Below, in pieces: positions 23,875 through 35,665 of a stretch of 64,000 nucleotides of DNA. A program made the translations under genes and the position numbers. The notes beneath the pieces were generated by a model. The model saw only the letters and a list, made by a program, of their open reading frames with translations, was not told where the DNA came from and made no database searches. This stretch comes from Impatiens glandulifera (Eukaryota > Streptophyta > Magnoliopsida > Ericales > Balsaminaceae): assembly GCF_907164915.1 (NCBI RefSeq), contig NC_061866.1:29653905-29717904 (forward strand), written 5' to 3'. Positions within the stretch are counted from its first letter, which is position 1, and every line of letters begins with the position of its first letter.

Positions 23875-25098
23875 TGTTAGAAAAATTAAGTAGATTAATT
23901 TTTAACCGGCCAAAAGACTTAATCAATCTCAATCTTCCTATGCAGGTACATGTCAAACCGCATCATACCGGCTGAAGTACTTGACTCAATGATCCGGTCA
24001 TAGCTTATGAAACCGGTTAAACTCCCTCAACCGGATCAGCTAGAAAAAGTTGATTCATCCGGTTGACTCACTCTTATTGAAGATCATAAAAGTTCAACGT
24101 AAAAATATAAAAAGCAAGGAATCTGAGAAAATGACGTAATATGACGATATAAAGATTTCTCGAAAATACAAAAGAAGAAAACATCCGGATCAGAAGCATG
24201 AAACGAAAACAATGAAGAAACTGTTTATCCAACTCTACAAGCAACATCTGATTCAGGCGACTGACCTAGTGCATGTATGCCAAGTGTTAAAAATGCAAGC
24301 CGACCTAAGTGCATGGCTTCCAAGTGTCCAAGATGACAAAGCGTGCACGCAACATCTGAACCTGACCGGCGTGGCTTCAAATGACCAATCAAGCGGAGAG
24401 AGAAAATTATGACCGTTGTCATATTTACTCTATAAATAGAAGCTCACGGTGCCGAAGAAACATACGCGTGAGATCTCTACAAAAAAGCTTATACAAGAGA
24501 GAAGTAACAATAAAAGATCTTATGTACCACCTCGAATAGTGATTGAAATTCCCGAAAGTGTTCTTGTATTGTGTTTGTATTTTACTATTGAGTAAAATTA
24601 TTGTATTACATAATTGTGAGTGTTGTAACCGACGAGATGTTACTCGTTCGGATTGTGTGTTGTGGTTGTATAATATTCCTTAGTGAATATTCTTCTCACT
24701 GTTTGAGAAGAAGGGGTGATGTAGGAGATTAAACTCCGAATATCCATAAAATCCTGTCTCGTGTTATTTACTTTCATATTCTGGTTTACTCACTAAAACC
24801 TAACCGAAACATCTAAACCGAACTGAAATAACTAATATCCTCTTAAACCCAACCGACTCTCTCCTTAAACCGATATCTTCTAAATAACCTCCAAACCGAA
24901 CTATGTGTGTTTCTTCAAGTTGAAACAAACCATTTCCGCACTTAAATTCGGTTCAAGAGGTTTGTGACAGCTGTGTAGTGTTAAGAAGCGGTTTTAGTCT
25001 ATTACCGGACTATTACCAATATTGTGTGTGTTGTTGTGTAAGCGTTCACCCTTAAGAAGCCGGACCTCGGTCCTCTAAGAGCGATCCCGATCCTAACA
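23875..25098 (+). repeat. E2 5' LTR
   Basis: 1,224 bp, the same length as the 3' LTR and very similar by eye, with scattered substitutions. A TATA box CTATAAATAG lies at 24430-24439. Confidence 0.93.
24430..24439 (+). promoter_or_regulatory. TATA box of E2 LTR
   Basis: CTATAAATAG, conserved in the 3' LTR near 37967. It marks the probable start region of the genomic RNA. Confidence 0.6.
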
Positions 25099-25100
25099 AG

Positions 25101-25112
25101 TGGTATTAGAGT
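25101..25112 (+). other. E2 primer-binding site
   Basis: TGGTATTAGAGT two bases after the LTR end; a near match to the initiator tRNA-Met complement. Confidence 0.75.
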
Positions 25113-25143
25113 AGGAATCTTAACACTCAAACAACCGAAGAAG

Positions 25144-27003
25144 ATGGGAAGCATGACCCACATCGACAAGCCACCGATGCTAAACAGTGAAGCGTTTAGC
25201 GGCTGGAAGAAACAGATGTACCTACATTTGATCACGCTCGATGATGAGATGAGTAAAGTTCTAAAGGAGGGACCGATAAAGATTAACAAGGAGATAGAAA
25301 CATGGACGGCTGAAGATCGAAGAAGAAACAACCTGGACAACCATTGCATGAGACATATCTTCAAAGCGTTAGATGACAACACGTTTAACAAAATTTCGGA
25401 TTGTCAAAATGCAAAGGAAGCCTGAGAAACGATCATTCAGGTTCATGAGGGAAATGATAGAACTAAGGAGAACAAAATCTTGGTGGCAACTCAAAAATAT
25501 GAGAACATCAAGATGAAACCGGGAGAAAACATGAAAGAGTTCAGTGATCGGTTCACCAGTGTAGTCAACGAGCTACACACACTTAGAAAGAGATATGACA
25601 ACCGGGAGTTCATCATAAAAGCTTTGAGATCTCTACCAAGTGCATGAGATATCAAAACCATGGTGATGAGGGAATCAAGCAACCTCGGATAAATGAAGCT
25701 GCACGACGTGTTTGAGGATCTAAAAGCTTACGAATTCGAGATAAAATCTCGAATCGAAAATGAAGCATCAAAATCAACCGCAACCAGAGCCTTGGTGACA
25801 TCGGTGGAACCAACGTTCAATGTATCAACCGTTCCGGCTCCCGTCAAAAACGCTGACCAGATCAGTGAAGACGTAATGGCCATGCTAGCACAAAAATTTG
25901 GGAGATTCATGAAGAAGAATCAACCATCGAACAACAACTTTAACTACAACTATGCCGATAAATCCAATGTAAGATGCTCTAACTATGACGGTTTTGGTCA
26001 TTATAGGTCAGAATGCCAGAAACCGAGAAGAGACGACCAAAAACCGGAAAACAACTACCAAGGAAACAACTACCACAGGAATGACTACCAACGAAATGAC
26101 AACCAAGGAAACAACTATCAAAGGAACAATAATCAGCAAACCGGTGCAGGAAGTGAAATCCAGAAGGCACTCATTGCATCCGATGGTGGAAGTGATTGGG
26201 CTAACTCCGATACTGAAAATGAAGAAGAAATAATTACATGCTTCATGGAACATGAAGAAGAGGTATTTGCTTTTGCATCTGATGAATTTATTAAAGAAGA
26301 TCTAGTTACTGCACTCAACGACATGGTCGTTGAGTTCAGAAACTTGTCTACTTATATACCGACCCAGTCAAACTATGAAACCGGAGAGTCAAGTGGTACC
26401 GCTGGTGAGCCATGCGAAACCATAGAATATGAATCGGTCGGACTATCCTTAGAGAATAAGAAGCTCAAGGAGACAGTCCAACCGGTAACCGAAGAAGATG
26501 AAAGAACCAGATATGTTACGGCTGCTTGGGAAAGATCCCGTAAAGTCGTAAATCAAATGTGTAACTATAAAATACATTCTAAATGCAAATATGGTCTCGG
26601 TTACAAAAACAATAGATCCGCTAACAAGACCTCTTCAAACGGGATGAAACTCACAAAAGACAATTTTCCTTTTATAAGATTTGTCAAGAGCTCTTCATCC
26701 GACATTGAGGAAGAACATGATCTAAAACCGGAAAAAGAATTAAAATATGTAGGACCAACCGACTCGGAGAAATGGCTTCATCCTGAGAGAAGGAAAGTCA
26801 ACCGGTCAGTAAACATACAAACTAACACACGTTCAACAAGAACTAATACACCATCACCATTATGACAACATAAGGTACTATTCGACAGACAAGAAATTGT
26901 CAAGCCGGGTACCAGAAAATCGATTAAAACTATCACCGGGAAAGTGATCCGACTTATTAAAATTTGGATCCCAAAGGGACTAATCAACCACAGACCCAAC
27001 TGA
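25144..27003 (+). pseudogene. E2 gag (one frame, four stops)
   Basis: 620 codons in one frame from ATG 25144 to TGA 27001. Features: FSGWKKQMYLHLITLDDEM, RRRNNLDNHCMRHIFKALD, a zinc knuckle CSNYDGFGHYRSEC near 25976 in which the second Cys is Tyr, an Asn/Gln-rich NNYQRNDYQ stretch after it, and the end IWIPKGLINHRPN. Stops at 25423 and 25645 replace Trp (EAWE, SAWDIK in relatives), one at 25690 probably replaces Gln, and one lies at 26863. Twenty-seven bases after the gag stop comes TTATTTTTTTCAG, which looks like a splice acceptor ahead of pol. Confidence 0.88.
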
Positions 27004-27043
27004 ATGTGGGTACCAGAAAGGTGTAAATATTTATTTTTTTCAG

Positions 27044-30000
27044 GTTAGGAGGAGCACGCGGCTGGAAAACTCGGAATGGTACTTGTACAGCGGGTGTTCA
27101 AGACACATGACCGGCAACAGCGGACTTCTAGCCGATATCATCTATGAAACCGGAGCAATGATCACTTTTGGTGACAACTCAAAAGGTAGAACTGTGGGCA
27201 AGGGTAAGATTGTCCATGGTAACCTGTCTATAAATAACGTGTTTTTAGTAGAAAACCTACATTTTAACCTGTTAAGTATAAGTCAAATGTGTGATATAGG
27301 ATACACTGTTGAATTTCATAAACATGCATTGTTAAAAATTATCAGGGTGATACACTATTAACCGGAAACCGGATAGGAAACATCTATAAAGTCGATTGGA
27401 AAACTAAAGTTGAAAATCTTGTTTGCATGATATCTAGGAATGATCCGAACTGGATTTAGCACAAACGGCTAAACCATTTAAACTTCAAAACTTCAAACTT
27501 TATATGTTCTAAAAAATTGGTTCATGGTTTCCAAACATCAAATTTTTCAAAGATAAAGTATGTGCTGCATGTCAAATGGGAAAACAAATAAAATCATCTT
27601 TCAAAACAAAGGAAACTTTCAATCCGAACGATGCTTAGAATTATTGCATATGGATCTGTTTGGTCTGGTTAGAGTAACAAGTCTAGGAGGCATGCACTAT
27701 ACCATGGTAGTTGTTGATGATTATTCTAGATTTACTTGGGTAACATTTTTGGAATCTAAAAATCAAGCTACGCCAAACCTGATAAAGTTACTTCTAAGGA
27801 TACAAAATGAGAAATCCATTCGAATTAACCGAATCAGAAGTGATAGAGGAACCGAATTTACAAACAGCATTTTAACTACTTTTCTTGATGATTATGGTAT
27901 TAGGCACAAGTTTTCTAGTGCTAGAATACCTCAACAAAACGGCCTGGCTAAGAGAAGAAACCGAACTCTCAAGGAAGCCGCAAGGTCCATGATAGCCGAT
28001 TCGGGTGTTGCACAAAAATTTTGGGCTGAATCTATCAATACTGCTTGTTATACTCAAAAACTGGTCTTTAATTACTAAACATTTTACTAAAACTCCATTT
28101 GAAATATACCTTGACAAAGTTCCTAATATCCGGTATCTTAGGATTTTTGGCTGTAAGTGTTATGTTCACATTAACGGCAAAAGTTATTTGACCGCATTTG
28201 ATGCAAAATCCGATGAAGGAATAATGTTGGGCTACTCAGCCGTAAGTAAAACATATAGAATTTACAATACTAGAACTTTAACGGTTGAAGAAACATCCCA
28301 TGTTGTTTTTGATGAATCGGTTGAACGAAACACTACAATACCCTTCGACCTTAACAACAGAATAAAAAATTTCAATATCTATTCTGATGATGAAGATGAG
28401 GTTCCGGTCTATAGACGGTTTGTCAATGATGTAGCGATTGATGATGAACCTCAGCCTGATCAAGCTGCTTTACCGCAGAAAGTTGACGCTTCAGTTTCAA
28501 CTGAAGAAATCGGTCGGTCTGACTCTGTTCAGCCTACCGATCAGTCTAACCTTGATCAGTCAACCAGATGTTTGGAAGACACATCCAGAATAAACTTCAG
28601 AAGGAATAAAAATCATCCTCTTGAACTAGTAATAGGTAACATCTCATCACCCGTCCGAACTAGGCGACAAAATTTGGAACAATATGAAAACTCAGCTTTC
28701 ATATCACAAATTGAGCCGAAAAAGGTGGATGAAGCTTTGCTAGATCCCGATTGAATTTTAGCAATGCAAGAGGAACTAAACGAGTTTGAGAGAAATAAAG
28801 TCTAGTACTTAGTCCCTAGACCGAAACATAAATCGGTCATAGGAACAAGATGGGTATTCAGGAATAAACACAATGAAGATGGTTTAGTTACGAGGAACAA
28901 AGTCCGGCTAGTAGCTCAAGGTTACAAACAGGAAGAAGGCATTGATTTTGAAGAATCATTTGCTCATGTGGCTAGACTTGAGGCCATCATAATATTTTTG
29001 GCATTTGCGGCTTTCAAAAATTTCAAAGTTTTTTAAATGGATGTTAAAAGTGCTTTTCTAAATGGTAAAATAAATGAAGAAGTGTATGTTGATCAACCTC
29101 CAGGTTTTTAAAAATCCAGAACACATGAATTATGTTTACCGGCTAAACAAAGATCTTTACGGTTTAAAACAGGCTCCAAGAGCCTAGTACGACACATTAA
29201 CATCATTTTTATTTGATCACAAGTTTACAATAGGTTGGGATGATAAAACTCTTTTCAAATTTGAGAAAAAGGAACACATATTACTTGTTCAAATATATGT
29301 TGATGATATTATTTTCGGTTCAACCGATCCAAAATTATGTGATAAATTTTCAAAAATGATGACTGACAAATTTCAAATTAGTATGATGGGAGAATTGAGT
29401 TTCTTCCTAGGTCTTCGGATCAAGCAGATTAAAACCGGAACCTTCATAAACCAGCCAAAATACACAGCCGAACTGTTGAAGAAATTCTAAATGGACACAT
29501 GTGTCGAGGCGGCTACACCGATGAGCTCATCTGTAAAGTTAGACAAAGACGAGGATGGCCAATTAATAGACATAACAGCATGTCGAGGAATCATCGGTTC
29601 ACTACTTTACCTAACAGCCAGTCGACCGGATATCTTGTTCGCGGTCGGAGTATGCGGAAGATTTCAAGTCAATCCAAAGCAATCACATTATACCGCGGCT
29701 AAAAGGATTCTAAAATATCTGAAAGGAACTCAAGACGTGGGACTATGGTACCCAAAAGACTACAGTTTCAATCTAATAAGCTATTCTGATGCAGACTATG
29801 TAGGCTGCAAAATTGATCGAAAGAGCACAAGTGGGACTTGTCAGTTTCTTGGAGACCGGCTGGTCTCATGGTACAGCAAAAAGCAAACTTCAGTTGCAAC
29901 TTCAACCGCAGAGGCGGAATACCTAGCAGCCGGAAGCTGCTGTGCACAACTTCTTTTGATCCAACAGCAACTTAGGAATTTTGGTATAACCGCCGAAGAA

Positions 30001-30252
30001 TCTCCAATCTTCTGTGACAACACAAGCGCAATAGCAATCACATACAATCCGGTGTTGCACTCAAGAACTAAACACATTGACATAAGACATCATTTCATTC
30101 GGGAGCATGTGCAACAAAAACACATCTGGCTGGAGTATGTATCAACCGAACAGCAAGTGGCTGCCATCTTCACTAAACCGCTACAGGAAGTTAAGTTTTC
30201 TTATTTCATAAATATTTTAGGACTTACTGATAGCAAACAACTTATGACATAA
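27044..30252 (+). pseudogene. E2 pol: protease, integrase, RT, RNase H
   Basis: Order is that of copia. The protease motif reads WYLYSGCSRHMTG near 27077; the catalytic Asp of DSG is Tyr. Integrase: HKRLNHLNF with a stop replacing the preceding Trp, CAACQMGKQ-like segment, SDRGTEF, and QQNGLAKRRNRT near 27935, where the Glu of the catalytic DDE set is Lys. A frameshift follows at about 28055. [19 protein letters not shown], a frameshift near 29110, then YVDDIIFGST (29297). RNase H: YSDADYVGCKIDRKSTSGT, ATSTAEAEYLAAGS, DNTSAIAI. Ends KQLMT at 30252. The copy cannot supply active protease or integrase. Confidence 0.9.
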
Positions 30253-30877
30253 ACATCTATGCATGCTCTCAAACATACATTATCATGAAAAACAAGGGTA
30301 TGAGCTCAGGGAGAAGCTCTCGTTTCTCAAGCCGTACCTAATTAGGAAATTAAACACTCAATGATGCTAACCGGAAAGATGTCTCCGGTTATGCATGACA
30401 AATTCATACTACCAAATCACATGTATCTATATTGAGCGGTTCAAATGACTTGGTAAAACAGATAGTTTAATCCAAAGCTGAACAAATGTCGATTTGTTTC
30501 GATATTTCTTCACACCGGAATAAGCATTTCGATAAAACCAGTCATGGAAAACCAATCAATAAAATGCATCATGGTTTCGGTAAACTGAAGTTTTCCGGCT
30601 AACTTGGGACGGCTGACCGCGTTTCCTTGCATACTTTGAAAATGGAACCTATAAATCATAAAACAGTCTACCTCAATTGAGATGACGACACGTGTCCATC
30701 ATCAAGAGAGGAAGAATAACATTTTGTCCATATATTTATTTTAATCATGAAAATCCTTAGCCATCATTACCATTGCATTGGAACTAAACATTGTACATCT
30801 AAACAAGTTAACCTTGCACTAATTACTTGATGACATCACTAAGCACGCCCACATATCTAACATAGCCGAAACCTTGG

Positions 30878-30887
30878 CTATATAAAC
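30878..30887 (+). promoter_or_regulatory. TATA box before E2 extra gene a
   Basis: CTATATAAAC, about 80 bp upstream of ATG 30961. One of three such boxes, one per extra gene. Confidence 0.6.
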
Positions 30888-30960
30888 AACCCTTCATATC
30901 TCAAAACATTTCACAAGAATATTATCAACAAAATACTTAAGAAAAGATTATCTAAACAAA

Positions 30961-31698
30961 ATGAACACTTCTCCTCTCTCTAAAAAGATCCTTTTAGCCG
31001 ACTTCGATTCAATCTACCAATATGAAGAGTACGACATTAAGGAGTTGTTTCTTGCCCTTGAAAGAACCGAGCTAAGAAAATTCTTAGAAAATCGCTTCAT
31101 CATCGACTACTTGGTATTCGATGAATTCTTTGAGACTGCAAAAGAAGTGCACCGGGACATCATCCTGGCGCAAGTCTATAGCCAAACCTTCTTATTCAGC
31201 GAGACAGATTTCGCTGAATACCGTGGTTTACCTACTGAAGGGGTAACCGATCTTACATACTCTCCGGTGACCATTGAAGAAATGTGTCACTTGTTCTCAA
31301 GTTCTAATATCCTGGTTAAAACACGGGGTTTTACAAGTTAACTTTCTTACAAGTACCAGATTCTGAGCGAGATTCTGGGAAAATCAGTTCTGGGTAGAGA
31401 AAAGAGCTACTACTACACCCAACATGTCTTTGAGATGATGATTTCCATCACAGTTGGCACCCCGATCAACTGGTCCTGGATTATCTTCAGCAATCTGAAG
31501 AGGATGATCACCGCCAACAAGATGGGCTATGCTCTTCAGTTGAGCGGTTTCTGCGCAAGTCTTGACATTCACTCCGACCCATGTGTCACTCTCCATCCGA
31601 AGCATGTGCTAACCAAGGAGAGAGTTCAAGAGATGATCGACAGATGGGACAAGGCAACGGCTAAGAGGACCTCAACCGTTGGATCATCCAACGTTTAA
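30961..31698 (+). pseudogene. E2 extra gene a (245 codons, one stop)
   Basis: Single frame ATG 30961 to stop 31696 with one internal TAA at 31339. Landmarks shared with the family: LLADFDSIYQY, LRKFLENRFII, VFDEFFETAKEV, YRGLPTEG, PINWSWIIFSNLKRM, then a C-terminal RVQEMIDRWDKATAK. It ends without the long acidic or RGG tail. Its 245-residue length is close to that of the domain alone, so it may be a stand-alone domain protein rather than a truncation. About 475 bp of spacer and its own TATA box separate it from gene b. Function unknown. Confidence 0.75.
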
Positions 31699-32064
31699 TC
31701 TTTTCTTGTCTTTAACAGATTCATGACATCCTCTCTTTTCACTTTACCGAACCGGTAATTTTGTTGTACTACCGGTTTAGTACATCTTTTAATGAAAATC
31801 ATTTCCTTCCTCTTTTAGCCAAATCTTGAGTCAATAAAAACATTAATACTTTGAAATATTCTACACCAAATAATCTCAAATCATTCTTGGGAACAGACTT
31901 ATTCATTTTCCAAAAGGCGTGCTTAGTCCGGATAGACTAGTCAGTCTACATCGCACCTTTCTCAAAGAGGTTATTCTCTTAAAAAGGCATCAAGCATTAA
32001 ATGACAATACATAAATGGTCAGATTTTTCAAAATATTCTCATTAAATGCCCTCAACCGCCTGCA

Positions 32065-32074
32065 CTATATAAAG
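32065..32074 (+). promoter_or_regulatory. TATA box before E2 extra gene b
   Basis: CTATATAAAG, about 100 bp upstream of ATG 32174, followed by a CAACTCTCTCTCTATAC leader. Confidence 0.6.
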
Positions 32075-32173
32075 ATACCATTTCTCTTCAAACAAATCAC
32101 ATTTCAAAAGCAACTCTCTCTCTATACTTTGAACCTTCATCTCTATATCTCAGCCTTTCACTTATCCTTCAAA

Positions 32174-32889
32174 ATGAACACTGAAATCCACAATTCTATC
32201 ATCGTCGACTTCGAAGCCGCGTCTGAGAACAGACTCAGCAAGGTTATAATTGACCCCTTAATTCTCTTCGGTCTTCAAACATTGCTTGAAGGATCGGCCA
32301 CCATCCTCGAAGAGGAGGTGCACGAGTTCTTCAACAATGCTAAGTAAGGGATGATGGCAGCATCACCACTTACATAGAATGTGAATTCTACCAGCTCACT
32401 GAGGAGTCGTTCGTAGAACTGTTCAACCTTCCAACTGAGGGGCTCTCTGATTTCCCCTCTCCTCCAGTTGAAGCAAATGAGCGTTATGGTCACATCCTCT
32501 CCGGCAGCAGAAACAAGGTTGGATACTGCGGCTCGAAAGATGAACTGACCCCCCATTTACAAATCCTTCAAGACTTGATCCAGCGGTCCATTCTGGGCCG
32601 AATAGCGAATCAAAGCTACACTCGCCAAGTATTTGACCTCATAATCGCAATAACAAGTTACTCACCCGTAAACTAGGCCACATTCATTTTCAACAATCTA
32701 AAGGGGCACATCACGACTCTTAGGAGAAGAATCGGCTTTGCTCCTCAAATCACCCGGTTCATCCGTTCCGTCATCCCAAATCTCGGACCCGGAATCCCGA
32801 TAGGACCGGAAAACATGCTGACCAACGATATGCTGGAAAGCTGGATTGCAAGGATTGAAAGTCGGACCGGCCACACAGTGGAAGACTAG
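32174..32889 (+). pseudogene. E2 extra gene b (frameshifted)
   Basis: ATG 32174 opens MNTEIHNSIIVDFEAAS, with LQTLLEGSATILEEEVHEFF, a weak version of the family motif. A frameshift at about 32343 moves the reading to GDDGSITTYIECEFYQL, LFNLPTEGLSDFP and SPVN-ATFIFNNLKGHI. There a TAG (near 32676) replaces the family Trp. Ends RIESRTGHTVED at 32889. About 238 codons, same size class as gene a, and most diverged at the start. Confidence 0.72.
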
Positions 32890-33384
32890 TCAGTTTAGAT
32901 GACCGAGATGAACCTTCGCCGTTGATAAACTTCTATTGTACCGATTCATCTTTAGTCATCTCGATCATTTTGTTGTACGATCAGATGACCATCTCTCTTA
33001 TTATCATTTTAAGTCTAACAACCCTTCAATTTTCTTCTTATTCCGGCTTACAATTCGGCTCAACATGATCCTTCCGCTTTACTAAATCCTCCAGCTTAAC
33101 AAAAATTTTCAGGTTTACCAAAACTTCGGTTAAACTTTAAAAGCTTCCGGTTAATCAAAGCCTTGGCTAAAACAATAAATCTCAAACATTAAAATTCGGC
33201 TAAACTTCAAAAATTAACCGCCAGCAGTTTACCGCCAACAGTTTACCGCCCCCAAATTACCGCCCAAATTTACCACTCTTATTTACCGCCAAAAGTTACT
33301 ACAGTAACTTTTGGAGGGAAACTTTAGCGCCAAAACCAAGAACCAAGTGACGGTTCAGTTTCTTAACCGTCAAGAAACCGGCCA

Positions 33385-33394
33385 TTATATAAAT
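33385..33394 (+). promoter_or_regulatory. TATA box before E2 extra gene c
   Basis: TTATATAAAT, about 106 bp upstream of ATG 33500, followed by a GCTCTCTCTCTCTAAAAA leader. Confidence 0.6.
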
Positions 33395-35665
33395 TGGAAG
33401 TTGAATCATTATTCATCCACGCTCTCTCTCTCTAAAAATTCCAAAGCAATTCTGTATTTTTATTTCTCTCGATCTTCTTCATCATCTTCATCAATCACCA
33501 TGGGACGAGATAACGCACTTTTCACTTACATATTGCAGGTCGACTTCAAAGATATCGACGAAAACGGAACCAATGAGTACAAGGCCTTGATCAAGTCTTT
33601 AAGGAAATCTGGGTTGGAGAAGTTCTTATCTGGCCCGTTTGTTCTTCATCAAAAAGAAGTCCTGGAGTTCTTCAGCCAGGTGAGTCTGACTAAACAAACC
33701 ATCACCGCTACCGTGAGAGGCACCACCTTTGAGATCACCGAGGAACTATTTTCTGAAGCCCTCGGTTTACCAAATGTCGGGAGGGACTTCCGGACCAGTT
33801 TATCAGAAGCTGACTCCGCGGCGGTCCGACAAGCACTTTCAAAGGATGCAGGTGACCTGATGAATCACACCAGCCGGAAGAAGACACTAAAGCCAGAGTT
33901 CCGGTGGCTCCTAGACATTGTCTCCAAATCCCTACAAGGAAAAGGAAGAAACTTCGACAACATGACCCAGCTAAAACTCGAATTGATGATGGGCATAGTC
34001 CTCGGTGACAAAATCGATTGGGGCTGTGTATTATTCGAGCAACTTTGTGAAGTGGTTGCTAAAACAAACGATCGGGTTCAAGCTTACGCCATACCGATCG
34101 GGAAAATTCTCCAATTCCTTAAAATCCAAATCAGTGAAGGTACACCTCTCTCTAACTGCAAAATTATGAATGCTGAGAGTGTATAGACCCGGATTGTCCG
34201 GCTAAGGAAAGAGTTCCAAGAGCAAGGGGCTCTAAGAAGGCTGAACCGGCTGCACCGGAAGGTGCGGGTCCTAAAGAAGCTGAGTCGAAGGATAAGGGTA
34301 AACAGATAGAGGCAAAAGAGAAGACAGCGAGAATCAAGTCTGTGGCAAAGAAAACCAGGAAGCCAGCTAAGAAGAAAGCGGCTAACAAGTCCAATGATTC
34401 TGAGAGAAGATCATCCGAGCGATCCCCTCGGTCGTACGATCCTCTATTTCAACCCATTTCCTTAAGGGTTGACATTCTATTTCTTATCTCCTCATCCCCC
34501 TCCGTCTGAAAAGGTTAGTACTCACTCCATTCACTCTAAATCCGATAGGAATACTATAGAGAAAGTGGTACGAGATGTCACTCGTGCTAATGAAGACGAG
34601 GTGACAAGCGTTCCTAAGAAAACAGGTCAGGTTGGCACAACTAATCAAACAAAAGTCAATCCGGTCGAAGAAATGGCCAACACTGAAATTGAAGTCCCTC
34701 CGGTGCGAGAGGGAGATAACGAAGAAAGACAACCATCTAGTCCGGCTGTGGGAGATTTTATCCCAACCAGATTCAACTCAAAACCGGCTCAAGAAGGGCC
34801 GGTCAACCAATCTATTATGCTGGGAGGTTCAAATCCTAGTGATAAAGAAACACAAGACTTGGCTAAAGATGATCCTCCGGTGCAAGAAGGAAACGGATCT
34901 CAAAATGGATCAACCGGTCCTATTGCTCAGGGACCAGAACAACCCGAAATTATACCGGAATCAGCTCCTCCGACTTCTGAACAGGAAATAGAGGCCATGT
35001 TTCAGCAATTTCTAACTCATCTGGATGAAGCGGCTGAAAGAATAGTTCGTCCTTATCACTTTTGGGCCAAAGTTAGAAGTCAAACCAAATTCTCACACAT
35101 GCTTCCCGATCTTACGGGAAATAAGTACTGGTCGGAACTTTTGGTAATAGAACATGAAGCTTTCGATCTTGCGAAAACCGATGTTGTATCAATGGTCTTA
35201 GCAAGAGGGACTCTGATCGATGAACAAGCCAAGCTGAAAGCACTAAATGAAGCCTTCGATAACGTTCAAAGGAACCCAACCGAGGTTGAAAAGATAATGA
35301 TTGAACGGTTCGACAAGGTGAGAAATGATACGATTCTCAATATCGATCGGCTGGAGGAAGAACTAAAAGTGATATACAACGACTATCTCTTGCATCTTGA
35401 ACACTAACAGAGTAGGCCAATCTTTAAAATCGGTGAATGCTCCAAAACGGCAGGGGACCGGCAAGAAGAATCTCAACCGCATCCAAATGAGGATAAAGCC
35501 GATAGTCCCATCCCTCCAAGTAAGTCCACTTCTCACTCTACTTCCAGGGATAATGATTCGACCGGTCAAAAGAAATCGAAAACTGCAATGTCGGTTCATA
35601 CCCAACCAAGTCAGGAAATCGAATATACATCCGAGAATATCAAGGGTATCATCAATAATGTTGAT

